Source: Motacilla alba alba
Lineage: Eukaryota > Chordata > Aves > Passeriformes > Motacillidae
Reading direction: 5' to 3'
DNA: 64,000 bases
Assembly (NCBI RefSeq): GCF_015832195.1
Contig: NC_052028.1
Coordinates: 10,521,501-10,585,500, forward strand
The notes beneath the pieces were generated by a model. That model was not told the DNA's origin and made no database searches. It saw only the letters and a program-made list of their open reading frames with translations. This document shows, in pieces, positions 37,001 to 51,900 of the stretch. The first letter of the stretch is position 1. The number at the start of each line of letters is the position of its first letter. The position numbers were made by a program, and so were the translations under genes.

Positions 37001-40000
37001 CCTGTATCTCATCTGAAGCAGAGAACAGAATGGCAAAACAGACTTTCCACCAAATTTTGTGGCAGATTGCCTCATCTTGACAAAGAAATAGTTAATATCT
37101 CCACAATCCAGACCTCTTTGGTGCAGACTATTTTCTGTATCATGCAAAATAAACCTACAGTGCCTCTCTGAAGCTGCAGAAAGTCTCCTCATTTAGTTTC
37201 AACTTATCAGAACACCAGCACACTCCCTGGATTTCAGTATCTGCAGCACTTCAGAGAACACTTAAACCATTTGAAAAATTTTGAGATGAATCCTGTTAGA
37301 AAATGAGGTACCTTATTTTATATCCCATTTATGAGTCAATTTATCTTTCCTGAAATTCTTTCAGGTTCCTGTCCTTTCTCCATTATTAAAAAGCCAGTAA
37401 TTATTCACAGTTTATGAGAAATTATTGTTTCAGGTGCTTTTCTTAGCAATCCATTAAACAAAATTAAATGTAATTTTAGAATTAGTTCTTTTTGAAGTCA
37501 ACATTATTTTCTTTTTCATCACAATCTTCTCCCATTTTGCATGTCAATCATCTATGCATAATTTCTTTCAGATGGAATATGAAAAGTTCATCTATTTTAG
37601 TGTAATGAGTGTGAGCAAACAGAGCACAGTTGTTTCCTATTAGCCACCATAATATATAATAGAGGGATAGAGTTCACCCCCCTGCACACACATACTAATG
37701 ACTGTCTGCATTAAAAGAGGTGCCACCTTTTACACTGTGCAGGACTGAACAAGCAGAGCCACAGGCTCTTTTGTCACCCATAGGTACCCCCACTCTTAAG
37801 GTTTTGACAAAATGTTTCAAAGAATTTTGAGCCTGGACCAACACCAAGCCTCTGTGTCCATATTATCCACAGCCCTATCTAAAAAAAAAAACCAACCAAA
37901 CAAACCCCAAACAAAAAAAAACCCTCAACAACCTCCCACCAGCACACACAAGCTGCCATTTTTAAAGTCTGGGTCTGGCTCTTGGGCCATTCCCCAGGAG
38001 GATTTCACTGCATGTGAGCTTGGTCCACCCTGCACCTCTCATGAACTTTTCCAGAAGGTTTGGGGAAGCCATCAGTGGAAGAAAAGCTCACAGTCACTAA
38101 AGTACCAAAATAACTCACTAATTTATTAGTGGCATGGAATAACTTTAAGGGGTTTTTGTTTTCTTTCTTTTTTTTTTTTTCCTTTTAAACTCTTTTATTC
38201 ATCACTGGCTACCTTCAGGTGACGGTATTTCTAGTTTCTTCCACTTCAGAAAATATTATTTCTGATTTCCTACATTAACCTTCATGCCAGCAGCTTTGAA
38301 AATATAAAACACAGACCCGGTGTATATAGATAGCATCCAGGGAGAAACATCTTGGACAAAGATATACAACAATAACAAGTCTCCCTTTTTATAGTCTTTG
38401 AAGATGTTTAGGCACTAAAAACAATCCAGCTGCCAAGAAAAAAAAAATATTTCTTATCTGGAAGAGATGATGCTTTGCCCAGGAAACCACTCTCGTGGTA
38501 TCCAACTCACTTTGCAGAATCTTGCAGAGAAAGAGAGTAAAGCATTAAAAAAAAAAAAAAACCTGGAAAACTTTCTTTTAAACTTTCAAAAGAAGCTTAT
38601 CACAGGAAAAATTCACATTGTACTTAAGCTGCAGGATTCTCCCCTGCAATGACTGCCTTTTATTCCCACAGCAGCCCCTGCAGCAGATGGATGGAGCAGC
38701 CCTCCTGGGGCAGGAGGTGCAGACCTGGCACAGGAGCCTCTCACCTGAGCACCCTGGCTTCAGAGCAGCCCCATGGCACTGGCACCCTTGAAAGCAGAGA
38801 CATCACCTGGCAGGAGGGAGGGCAAGGAGCAAAGCCACTGCTTGGCATGGAATCCTGCCCTGCTGCCTTGGCCAGCGGCTTTCAAAGCAAATTCTGTGCT
38901 TTTTATTGGAACATTCCAGTGGGGAAGGAGCCTGCTGCAAGCTGGGGCTGGCTCCCTGCCAGCCACATCAGCTGTAATCAGATTGTACAGTAGTGGCTTC
39001 AGAAAGCAGAAGCATGTTTATTATCAAGCCACTAACCAGACTGACATTAATTTGGTCAAAGCTAAGCTAAAACAGTCTCTCAGAATAATTTTCTGATTCA
39101 GATCACATTTACTTAGTTGATGTAAGTATTTTTTGCAAATTATGCTCAGGGAATGATAGTGGTTACAGGCTATTATTTCATTTGTGATTGTAAAAGTCAG
39201 TGCCTTTCTGAAAAAACATTCCACTTAATTAAAGTCTACAAATTAAAAAAAATTAGAGATCAGAGTGCAGATTGTCTCTCAATGGGGGACAAAACATGTA
39301 GAGTGTCAATTTAAATACAGGCTTGACATCTGTCTCCAAAAGAAAGTAGTTTTGGGGTTTTTTGACAAGAGTTAATGTGTCCACTCCTTACTTGTAGGTA
39401 GAACCTGAACAACATGTGAATATTTTTGCCTCCCATCTCCTTCAGATACGACTATTGAGGAAAAGTTTCTAAGATGCCTAATGATCACTAAAATAAAAAA
39501 GAAAAAGGTCCAGGTGTAGTAATGCAGAAGTGGTGTGCCAGACCACTATTGATGGGAGAGTATCAGCCTAATCCCAAACAATATCTTTTTGTTTGGCTGC
39601 AGGTGTAGCACCCACAGCAATGCGTGCCAGGCAGATGCAGAGGGTAGCTCAGATCCTGCAAAGGTGCAGGGATGAGGAGCTCAGCACGGGCCAGGCCACT
39701 CAGCTCCTCTGCTGAAGGAGGAAAAACACATCCTGAGCCTCCTCCAGAGCAGTGCTTACACAAATCCTGCCTTTGGACACAAGCCTGGAGGTTCACTTCG
39801 CTCCTGCCTTCAGGATGGTTATGAAAAATTAGTGAAAAGGAAGGAAGAAGCCAAAGTTAAAACAGGGAGAGTCCAAACCCCTCACTAGGATCCTTCCAAG
39901 TGATCACAACCTACTCCTTTTCAGCTCTGCTCTTCTCCAGCCTTCAGCAAGCCATGCCGTAGGGCTCAGTCCCACTTTCCTGCCATAGTAATTTGATTCT

Positions 40001-42965
40001 CTTACTTTCTAAAAAGCCTTTTAGTGGCTATCTTGAGCAGAATAATGAATGTGCAAGAGGGACATGGGATGATGCATCTTCTGCAAGTGGCAGATGGGAA
40101 AACTCACATGCGTGGTTGGGAAGAGCTGTGCTAGATTCTGGCCAGAGGAATTTCCTCCAGCCCATTTGAAGAGTCCCCTGCAACCTCAGCTGGACACCTT
40201 TTAAACATTTATTTTCTATTCTAAGTCAACGCAGGCTTAAATAGTCCCAAGTTGCATTTCAGTAGCAACCCAATGAGTTCCATGCTGCTCACACACAGCC
40301 TGTTAGCACGTTAGGGTGGGGAGAGTGCTGCAGGGAGCACATCAGAGGCTGACCCCACAGACTCCCTTTCTCAAGCTCCTACATCAGCTGAAGTTTAAAA
40401 CCAGCACATGTTGAACTAGAAGATCTACAGCTCACATTAGACCCACTCCAACCCCTCACAGCCCTGTGTTTTCTAAGCTGTAGCTGACCTGTTAGCACAA
40501 AAAAACCCTGAGCCAGATGCACACAGCTGGCATTTGCCCAGCCTGGAACCAGGATTTCCCAATCAAAGATTCTGCTTTTAAGATCTGGCGTGTAAACTGA
40601 GTGGCTGCTGCTTGCAGAGAGTTGTGAATGTAATGCTTTCTACAAGAATTTCTGTGCTTGATTTCAGAGCATTAACCTGAAATTAATGTGTCTCTATAGA
40701 TCAGAGAGAGTGTGCATTCTTTAGAGCACTGCAAAGGAAGGTGCTGTGTGGGTAGCTATTAGCCATTTAGGATATAGTTCTATGAATCCACACTGTTATA
40801 AGGCTATCAGTGTCCAGCTCCTGCAGACTTTGTAATTCAAAATTTAATAGAAATTGAGAGCAAACCACACAGTCCACAGGGCTTATTATTAACACAGCTC
40901 TGATGGCATCCCTGAATAGAAAATGGAATACAAAATTGCAGTGGAAAACTACAAAAGCCACAAAACCAAAGCTTATTAGCATGTATCAGGTATCAAATAA
41001 GGAAAAATCTGAGCTGGAGTTAAAAGTATGTCCCACAGCTAGTGAGGGAGGAGGGCTGCTCCCAGCACTTCTTCCAACTCTGAAGTTTACACATGGATTT
41101 AAATCCAGACTAAAAAACATATTAAAAAAAAAACAAAACAAAGCAAAAACTAACCAATCAACCAATGAAAACAAAAAACCCACCAAAGGACATGAGTAAA
41201 TCACCTGCTAGAGGCTAGACTCGCCTCCAGAACAATTCCTCAGGAGCATCAGTCACAGGCCACAGCTGGAGCAGTCAACCAAGATCATTTGGTCCATTCT
41301 GGAAGAGCTGCTCCAGCTCTGGAGAACACTTTTAGATGGACACTTTTTCTGGGCCCATTAAGATGTAACTGAAGTGCAACAAGTCTTTACTGACAAGAGT
41401 TTATTACGTGCTTAGAAACACCCACTGGATTCCTCAAACTGCAGAGCGAAAGCCCTTAAAAAACAGGAAAGCAAAATCTTCCTGCTTATCCTGGTCTAGA
41501 GAAAGTCACACCGATTTCCTGCAAATTATTCCAGCAGATTGAAAAACAGATTACAGGACAGCTAATAACAAAATGGAAACTAAAACAAACACCCAGGTTC
41601 AAACAGCTCCATCTGCAAGGCCTACAGTACAATTCCAAGGTTCCTCATGGAAAATGGGAATGACACCCCAGAGATTTGGGTGGTCAGGTGCTGGGCTTGT
41701 CTGCCATGCCCTGGTTGCAGCATGTGACATCTGGTCATCTGGTAAGGAAATACCAGGGATCATAATTTAGTTTTAATTCTGACCAATGTGACAGCAAGGG
41801 CTCAACTCTGCTGCAAAGGAGAGTGAAGGTCCCCCGTGGAGTTTGATGCCGGGAAACTTCAAACTGCAAAGATCTTTTTCCTAAGGAAAAGTGACTAATC
41901 TGGTATGGCAAAGGGGGCTGGGGGTGGGGGAAGAATAACAAATCAGGAGGGAAAAATGAACCGAAGTATTTACACAGCTGGGTTTTCAAGACAGTGCTCT
42001 TAAGATGGGCTGTTTTTCAGCCACGTAGCTAAAAAAGTAGTCTTAATCCATAAGAAGCATTTCAACGGCTGTGACAGAAATCAGCTCAGTAAAACCTCTG
42101 CATGGGCCATATGTGACTTTGCTAGCCCTGTTTCAAACCCAGGCATCTCCAGGAAAACATGACACTATCATCAACCTAATGTTTGCAGGTATTTTCTGGA
42201 AAGGATATGTCTACAGGTTGCTTCAAATTATTCTTGCATATCCTCCTCAAGAAACCAACCAAATGAAAGAAAAAATTCCTTTTAAAAACCCATCAGTATA
42301 ATTTGGTAACTGTGAAGGTATTAAAATTAATGAATTCAGAATCACTGAATTATTCAAATGTGAGTTAACACTGAAAACACAAAGAGCTGAAAAAATAAAC
42401 TCACATCTGACTTTGCTTTTGTTCTCTGCAAATTAACATCAGTACAATCTCTGCCTGAGGGGCGTCTTCACCAGTGCCTGGACACAGCACACACGGACCA
42501 GCTCAGTTTCCAGGAGAGCCCTTTGGATCCACAACTGCTTTCTCACATTTCTCACATGTGCCTTTTTAAATTGTTATCAGGAAACAATAAAACAAAGCCA
42601 ATTAAGGTCCAGAGAGAAGCCTGGCCTGGTGTTGCCTTCTGAAGGTGGCTTTCAGCTGAAATCTATATTCCTACTTCTATTCCTTAGCCAGTGGGAGCCA
42701 GAGGGGAGCAGGACACTGGAGGGTCAGCCTTGGCCAAGGGACCAGAAGAGGCTTAGCCTTGACAAACCAAGACAGATGGGACAGATTGCCATCTACAAAC
42801 ACAGCATAAGGGAGGTACGCCCAGTTTGTTTCCAAAAACTTGTTTAAACTATAGAGCAGTGTTGGCATGAGAATATTAAACTGACCAGGAGTAAGATGAT
42901 GTTAAAAATTAGGAGTTTTGCAAGCAACAGAAGATCTGGAGTAGTTTTTAGACAGCTGAGTCCAG

Positions 42966-42984
42966 AAAAAAAAAAAAAAAAAAA
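42966..42984 (+). repeat. Poly-A run (A19)
   Basis: An uninterrupted A homopolymer follows GAGTCCAG. No retrocopy body was recognised upstream. Confidence 0.85.
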
Positions 42985-45900
42985 GGTTTTAAAACAGAGT
43001 TTCACTGATTTAAACCAAGGATTAAACAAATGTGATTGCTGGGAAGTGTTCTCAGGAGTTCAATCACCCCTGTGCAGTTCCCGCCTTCCTAGAGCATCTC
43101 TGAATGACACAGAGGGAGCTAAATCCCCAAGTTCCCTGCAGGGAATCTCTTGTGACAAACTTGACAATGCACAGTCACCAGCTGTGAGCTGTGTCAGAGC
43201 CCCTACTCCCATGGTAGCTTCCCTTCACACGTGTTCCTGTTCCAGCACAGAAACTGGCTGGCTTTTGCTGGATATCTCCTGTAAGTGTTAGCTGACATCA
43301 GCTGTTCCAGTGGGCTCCAAACCTGCTCCCACCAGACCATTGAAGGCCACCAGAACACATCAGCACACAGCTACTGCAGCAGGAGCATCAGAGACCAAAT
43401 CCACACAGCCCAGGTGGAGCAGGAGCTCTGTGGGACTGACCCCACCCAAAGTGCATTTCCCACCACACAGAGATCTCTCTAGGAGCTTCTTGCTCTCTCC
43501 CTTACAAACCAAGCCAAAAGGGTTTTTTTACCCAAAGCCCTTTCCATTCAGTGCATGTGCCCGTGAAGAGTTTCTTAAAGGTCAGTGCTCTTTCTGCACT
43601 GCAGTTTAATGTCAGAGATGCCTGTCAAACAGAGGATTTGCCTCCATTGGAAGGACGTGCTTACAACAACACACGGCTGATTTTTCCAAGAGATTACAAC
43701 TGCACATCTCAAAAACAAACCACAAGGGGAAGCAAATGAGGTGCAATATAGAAAGATTACTCAGGAATCCCATGTTCTAGGTCTCATCACTAAATTGATT
43801 GTCATTTTATAAAATATTGTCTTTTAAATAAACTTGTTAAAGATAAAACCAGCAATCTGTTCCAATTTCTTTATGGTATTTCATTACTTCACTGTTTTGG
43901 GCTAAGAGTATGCAAAATACTCTGGTTCTGAAGCAACTATTATTTTCTCTCCCTAGGCCTCTTAGCATACTTTCATGCTTGAATCACAAACACAATATAA
44001 ATCACTTGAAAAAAGTCAGAGACATTTTAAAATAACATGAAACAGTAATGTATTTGTTTTTTTAAGCACGTGTTATCATTTGGAGCTGAAGTACATGACA
44101 GTAGCAATTTAAACAAAGTAAAAGGAACAGATATTTTTATTTTATGCATGTCCACTAACTCATTAGTATAAGATGAATAGATTTTTAACGTATGGTGTAA
44201 TGGGATCGTTTGTTAGTTTTTTGAACCCTGTTGAAAAGTTTATCGAAGCAGCTATGGAAAGTTCAAGTTCTTGTAAATGGAAGGAACAGTACTCAAAAGT
44301 TTAAGATAATGTATCAGTGCTTTAATAAGCCTTCCCCTGAAAATGCTGATTAGAGCAGGCGATTATTTCTTTCACAGTTTAAAACTTTTACATTGCTACA
44401 TAAATGTTGATACAGTGCCAAGAATAGAATGTAATTTTTGCTTTATCCATTTCAAAAGAGTGATTTTCGCTTCCACAGACCAAACACAGAAAGTTTCCAA
44501 CCGAATTCCAAGTTGTCCTAATTTCAGCTTAAAATCAGTACACTACCTAAGAGACAAAGAAAACTCTAGCTTTAAGTTCAGGATTCATTTATCTGTATTT
44601 TCTTGTCATACAGAAGGGGACAGTCACAAACATCACCCTCTCAGAGCCATAGGCTTCACTCCAGCAAATATTTCATTAAGCCAGCAAGGGCAGACATGTA
44701 CTGGGGGAACAGGACTTTACTGAAAGAATTGCAGAACTGGATTTATCTCAAGTTGGAAGGTTTTGGTGTGGAAAGACAGCATTTGTAGGCAAGGATTACT
44801 GATTAAGTAACTTCATGGTCTTGGAAAGACCATTCAAGTTAAGTACAGAATGAAATATTTGTCTTCTGGACACACATAATTTTAAACACACCAAATACAC
44901 AGCTGAAAGTAAAGGAACTGTCTTCAGGCAGAGTTCAGTGGTAAAGCCAACTCTTACAGAGGGCAGCTGTATCACTATAGAGACTTCAACTCTGCCCCAA
45001 GCTGTGGACAGAGGATCAGAACTTTTGGATATTCTTTTGTTGTTTCCATAGTGTTGAATAAGCATGAGGGGTTTTGTTGCTCCTAGAACAGATAAAGCCC
45101 ATTTTAACCAAACCTGAGTAACATCTTCATGTGCTGCTCAGCTGAGGGCTAGAGGGAAGAGGAGCTGCTGCTCCAGCCACCACCACATCCACCTACAACC
45201 CCTCTCTACAACACACATGGCCAAAAAGCAGCGGACTTGGCCATCTTGTAGAAGTCAAAGCTCTGTTGATTTACACCAGCACAGGATCTGAACTAATCAT
45301 CACAACCTGTCCATGCTTATTTTTACATCATGCAAAATGAAGATGAAAGGATGGAAAACAAAATCTCCTAAGGACAAAATGCAGCTGAAAGAACATGCAT
45401 GATACCCATGCTAATACACGGAAACATCTGGACAAGCTGGGAAGGAGTCCGAAGTTTTCTCCCTCCACATTAGCAGGAACACATTGAAACCTGACAATGG
45501 CTCTGTCCTGTGGAAATACCACGGCTCTCGTCATCCAGGCAGTCAGGCTTGAAATCCTGACATCAGCATCGGGGGGGTGGGGGGAAATGACTCCACTCTT
45601 TCTGCTTTCCATTGAAATAAAACTGTTTGCAACAAAAGGCAAGCGCATGCAGTGTTTCCCTCAGTGTGTTTCCAATCACAGCAGTGTGTTTAAGTAGTCA
45701 GGCTGCATCCAAGCCTTAAAGCTCAACAGTGCAGAGAGGGCAGATGACATCCTGATGGCAAACACGGCTGTGTAAATCATCTCCAAATGACAGTGTCATA
45801 CACGGAGAGCTGCTTAATTTGGAATGTGCCAAACGGTGCTTTTCCTCATCTGGCATCATCTATACATCAGCCAACAATTCCTGAGGGGATTGTAATTCTT

Positions 45901-48900
45901 GCCATAGACAAATGCACAACAGATGTTAAGAAAATAATAAAAAAAGTCTCCATCGAGGTAGCACAGCAGCCACTCCTGAAGTCAGCAGCAAACTTGCAAA
46001 CAGCCACAAGCCCCTCTCAGGCATCTGGCTCCCAACCTTCAGCATTGCCTGGCAAGAGGGTGAGGAGGGACAAGAAAACAACAGAAAATTCAGACCCTGT
46101 GCACCTCAAAGCTTCTGTTTCTGATTGAGGGTTTCCAGAATGACACATTTTAGAAGTGTACAAATGCTAGTTCAATTTTCTTGCTCATTTTTTCCCCCCA
46201 AATGACACAGGACAGTTTTCTTCCTGTACTCTCCTAGGAGGTGCTTTGCCAAGTTTAAAGTTACAGGCATCATTACCAACAGGGTTAAATAAAGTATGCT
46301 TTATGCTGCTGTGCTATTAATATGCTTTTAAAGAGGGGTAAACCAGATCCCTAATTTTGAGTGAGCAACATCTATCCCAAAGCATCTATATGATTTCTGC
46401 GTGTACAGACTCAGTACTTCAGCATCTTAGGCCAGTTTGTGCATTTTGTCAGAGCCCTGTGCTTTGCAGCTTATTTCCCTATTTACACACATCCATGTGC
46501 CCAGTCCTTTGAGGACATGCATACCTTCATTTAAACCATCTCAATATTCCATATCTATGGAACAGACAGTCCCCATATGCAAAAAAACAACACCAGAGGG
46601 AGCAGTAATTTTGAAGGATGGTGGTTCCATATTGGTACTTTTTCTAGGTTTCTTCAGAAAAAATATGCAATAATTTTGTCAACCATTCAGAGGCTTTTCC
46701 TGTCTCTTACATATACAATTTTCTGTATTGGATAGAGACACGAGAAGCTGAGCAAGGTGCCTACAGTACAAGAGAAAACAGTGCCCAAAGCCACCAGCCC
46801 CACGCAGCAGTCACAGTCCAGGGTCAGGTGTGTGCCTCACCCAGGCACAGCTGTGCAGACAGAGGGGAGTGATGGCAGAAGGCTGCACAGGAAGAAGGGA
46901 CACAGGTACAGTCCCCGAATCCTGCACAGAACATTCAGCCTGGGAAACTTCAGGTGCCAGACTGAACTTCTGATCCTAACGGAGCCAGAAGGGCTCAGTG
47001 ACCGCCAGTGGCCTCAGGGACCACCTCAAGGGCAAGATGCATTTCAGGCAGACAGCCTTTGTGAATGGTATTTAAGGTAGAAATTCATGTCAACAGACCT
47101 GTGAATCAGAAGAATTATCCTACCCAGTATGCTCTGTGTCAACAGACAGGTGTGAGAAGCTGTAAAGGCCTTGCAGGTAGATGGCACAGACTCACAAGGC
47201 ACGCTCAGCAGTCAGCCACCTGCTGAATTTCAGAGGGAGCGTCTCCACAGCTCTTTCTGTGAGAGTGCCCTACAGAATGTCTTGCTCCTCAACCACAACA
47301 TACCACATGCTTTAAGTCTTCCAAAAAGCCAAAACTTGCTGTTACAGTTGATATTGTTCATCACTTCAAAGCTTGGACTGAGATTTGGTGGCCTCTCAGA
47401 AGCCTGCTATCTTTGGCATCCCAAAATTGGGGAAACATCAGAGTTTGGCTATTTTTGCCACTGGCTTTCCAATCTAACATTAACAGCCAGGGTCCACAAA
47501 CTATATCCTGCAGCTCTTACTCAATCCCATGGAAAGTTTGCTGGAAGAAGGGATGAGTAAAGGTTACAACATAGTTGTTTTATTAATATTAAAGACACAC
47601 AACAGCTGTACATCCAGGCTTGGTGTTTTTACAAGCCAAAGAGCAATCATGCTTTTCTAAACCTTGGCATGTCTTTAGCTCACTGAGCAAAAGTTCCAGG
47701 GGGCATGAGTCATCTTACAAACCCATAAAAATCTAATTATGGCTAATGATCATCCTTTTGTTTACACTGTATGTAAAATGCTAACTGCTTCTGATACTCC
47801 CTGCAGGGGCAAGATTTACCATCAATCTTGAAATTATTTCTGTCACACCAATAGACTTAAAATGGCCCATTTAAGATAGAACAGAACCCACACCACACAC
47901 AAAAGGTTTTGACTTATTTGCCAAAAAGTTGATTTCTCTCTCATGAAGCTACTGAAACATTGTGCACTCTAGAGCTCCTTTTAAATTTAGCAAGAGGGTC
48001 AGAAAACCACATAATTCAACTGAGTTCCAGTTTAAAGAAAGCAACATAGGGCAGATCTTCTCCCAGGCTGCATGGCAGCCCACCAGCTTCAGGCAGGGAA
48101 CTGGTTTTCTGCTCTGCCACAGACCTGAGCAGGGCTGAAGGAGTCTCTGGATAGACTCAGCTGGAGGACAGAGGGCAAGCATTTCAGTGATCAGCCGTCC
48201 CACCACCCCTTGGAAGGAAAAGGCTGGAGACCTGGTCCCATGGGACCACTCCTGATGGGCCCTGTGATGCAGGGCACACGGACCACTGCAGTGGGGAAAG
48301 GAGAAGGGAACCAATCCTCCCCTCACAGGAGCTCCTTGCAGCTCTTTGATGTGCTGCAGTGGCTGCACCCTGGTGAGCTGCAGCAACTTAACCAAAATCA
48401 CATCAGGAAATGTTTGCCCTATAAAGAAAGCATTTGCTGGTCCAGATTGGACCGCAGGGAAGCACAAAACACCGAATAAGGAGGCTACTGGCAAAGGGTT
48501 TTGTATTTCTCCCTTTTCCAGGGACAGGTGGATTTCTTTAACTTTTAAAAAAAATTTAAACTCATTTCAAATCTGCTTGCACAGCTCTTGTAGAAAATAA
48601 CATCCTCCTGCAAGCTTGGTCTAGCTTAAATCTGAACAATTCTCAGAGAATCTGCCAATATGACAGTTCTTGGAAAGCTGCACAAGTGCAGATGAATGTG
48701 AAATTTCTCAAAAGAATTCCGTCAGATCTATGTACTGCTCATAAAACAAGCTCAGTAGCTGGCAAATGCAGCAAACTTCCAAGGTTAGAATGGGATGGGA
48801 GGCATTGGGCTTTCTCCTCAGTGACAGTTTATTTTCAAATTGCTTTTTCACACTCCAGAATTACAGGTACCATGGGAACAGCAGATGCAGGTGCTTTTCA

Positions 48901-51900
48901 GAGAGTTGCCCAAAGCAGTGCCAGATAAGCTCTTGCACTTGCTCGTGCTCACAAGCCATGTTGTGGCATTCCAGCTATTAAAATCACATTATCAGCAAGC
49001 ATCTAAGTGGGGGCAGAAGGGACAAAGACAATTTATCCCCACAAAAATGTTAGTCTAAAATAAGCACCCTCAACAAGCGATCCTGTTGTCTGCAGTCATA
49101 AATGCCAGTTGGGCTAAGCCAAACCCTTAAACAACAGGCCTGGTTTTATTGCTCCCAGCTCCCACTTATTGAGAAATAAGAACTGGTTCTGTTCTCTTCA
49201 CTGCTAGGCTGGGAATTCAAATAGCTGCTGCTGTTCAAATGATAATAAAACAGGGAATATCTTCTACAGTGACACTGGACTGTCCCCGACACAGAAAGCA
49301 CAAGGCAAAGTCAATGGAAAATCTGGGCTTTGGCATAAATATCTGTGATTTTACATCCAAGGTAAAGCTCCTCCCAGACTCCTTTCCCTGCTGCCCTCCA
49401 GGACCATGGCAGAGGCCAAGAGAGACCATTATTCACTCTCTGCTCTTCCTTCCCTCCTCCTACTCTGCTGTTCCCAACTGCACACACCTATGCACAGACA
49501 CCAGGGTAAGCAATGAGCTGAGAGACAAATGCAAGATTTAATTACAAATCAGGAATAAAACATTCCAATGAGATGTGATTATAAAATAAACAAATCTAAC
49601 ACTATCTCTGCATGAAAGAATAAAAACTTGCAAGGTATTACCAGGGGCTGCAAAAACTCCAGTGAAAACAAGATCCTGAAAAGCAGTATTTCTCTTCCCC
49701 AAATTATTTTTATAAGGAGCAAAAAAAACCCAAACCAAACAACAAAGATGACCCTATGACTATTAAACTTCTGGCACCGTACCATGAATTTCTCCAAAGA
49801 GTTTCTTAGTGCATCTTAGCAATTCATAGAGGAAGTGACCCTCTGGCACAAACACCCAGTTGTCTGGACTTTGAAGTTGTGGAGGCTTCTTAAGAATGTC
49901 TGTGTGACACTTGTCCTGATGCCCTGCCTCTGAGCACCAGCTTTTGACCTTTCATCCCTAGAAAGGCCTTCCAACTCCCAACACTGTCTTACAAGACTCT
50001 ACCTTCTGTGCTTTTACTGCAATATTCCAGTCTCTAAGGCTTCCATAGGGGAAGGGAAGCACTAATCCATCAGTCTTTTACCACTATTGCAGCTTTACAT
50101 ATCAGTCGTGGTTGATACCCTGTTGTCTGTAAAATAAAAATAGAGTGCACAGGTCAGACATGAAGTATCTCAGTGCCTGATGGGAATAAATCACTGTAGA
50201 ATTATTATTTCCTTTGGGTTTTCAACTATCAGTTTTGAAGAGTCTTTTGGTCTCTTGCAAGTTTCAAACACATGATAAAACCAGTTTTTCTTCACAAGAC
50301 ATTGTACTTAACCTAGGTACTAACCATCTACTGGGACCAGTGAATTTTAACAGATTCCATTGTTTCTACGCAAAAGTAAATGAGGAATTTGATCCTGTAA
50401 CTACACTAACATCCAGTTACAAACTAAGGAAACCAAAATATTCATTATTATCCAAGGTAACAGCCCTAATGAGAGCAGTTTCATAAGCAAACTGGTGCTG
50501 CTTGCAAAATACCAGGAGTCACACAGGAAAAAATGTTTCCATAATTTTGGTAGTATTTGAACCTCTGCTAAGCACCCAGCAAAGAAAAATAGCAGCTTCC
50601 CTTCCAAGAAGTGACTAAAGTAGTAGATGATTCAGTAACTAGAATGGTAGGTTGTGTAATGTGAGATTTAACACGCTCTCCCTCCTTTACCAAACAGCCA
50701 AAAGATTACTTGAAGACCTGTTTTCAGCAGAGATTCTCGTGCCCTGGGTTAGGATTAAGAACAGATTTGAATGATGCCTGGTTTAGCATATTCTGGTTTA
50801 GGCTTTATGGCACAGGCTGCCCAAAAGCAGAGAAAGGTCACTTGCAACATTAGTAGGTAATTGCGACTCCAGGTGCGTGGTGAATTTCAGCACTAATTAC
50901 CACTTGTAACACTAATGAGGATCTTCACATGCCCTTGTGGAAGGGCAGCTCTCACAATGTAGTATTTATGCGATGTGGTTGGGGTTTTTCTACCCTCAGA
51001 CAGCAATGAATTCACAGAGATATTACAACTTACACTCTGCCTGATCCCACAGGGAGATGTGAGCCCACCTTTTCAAACCCCCAGCTCCATGTCCCAGCCA
51101 TGGGACTCTGCCATTGCCCCAGCCCACCAAGCTGCCATGTGCTCCCTAAATCCAAAGGAATAGGAAGTTTTCTATTTGCTGTTCACAGGAAATACAGAAA
51201 ATTCCCCCACTGGTCATATCAATGACAGAAATCATGCCTGAAAAGTGTACAGAGTGCACTCATGTGTGGGAATGACTTGCCTGGTATCCCAGCCAGACCA
51301 GAAATGAACTTCTGTCCCAAGCCAAAGGGGTTCAGAAGCAGCAAGTTACTGGCAGCAAATCCTTATTATCAGGGGATCCACCAGAGCCCTTTTTTCCCAG
51401 AAATCCTTATTGCCTGCTACTGCTGAGTTTAAAGAAGAAAAACTTTCCAAGCCCAAGGAGGTGGCACATTAGAGTGAAGAACCCTATAAAGGAACAATAA
51501 TTTGGAGTTTGAAACTGCTCAGTTTAAAAGAGCACTGCAGTGATTGAAAGAGTCAGCTAGAAAGTAATCTGAAGAGATAATTTTATCTGCTGTCAACGCA
51601 GAACTTCCCGTCTGCATTGCATTTATCTCCACGTGGAAGTTGCTCCCTTTCTCATAGTGACTAATACTTTAAAAATCAGTATGAGCATCCCTTGAGTATT
51701 TTCCCTTCAGAGACTGCTTTGGTGTTTAGTAGTGAGCCAAGAGGCTGCACAGGCAGTGCTGCCCAGCCCCCTGCAGCCCCAGTGTGACACTGTCAGGGGT
51801 CCAGTTTCACCCATCTGATTTTTCAGTCTCCAGATGCTTCTCAGAGCTGGGGTCTCATTTCACAGGCTGTGCCGCTCAGCTGCCTGCACACATCGGCCAT

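Noticed and set aside
38760..38815. Minus-strand donor-like GTGATG after a Leu/Pro-rich frame, considered as the missing upstream COL23A1 exon
   Set aside because: The phase fits a split Gly, but the peptide lacks the Cys-containing linker expected there and no good acceptor is upstream.
47949..48494. 181-codon minus-strand ORF, among the longest outside the minisatellite
   Set aside because: No domain, signal or family recognised. It has no flanking splice logic and its composition looks like random intron.
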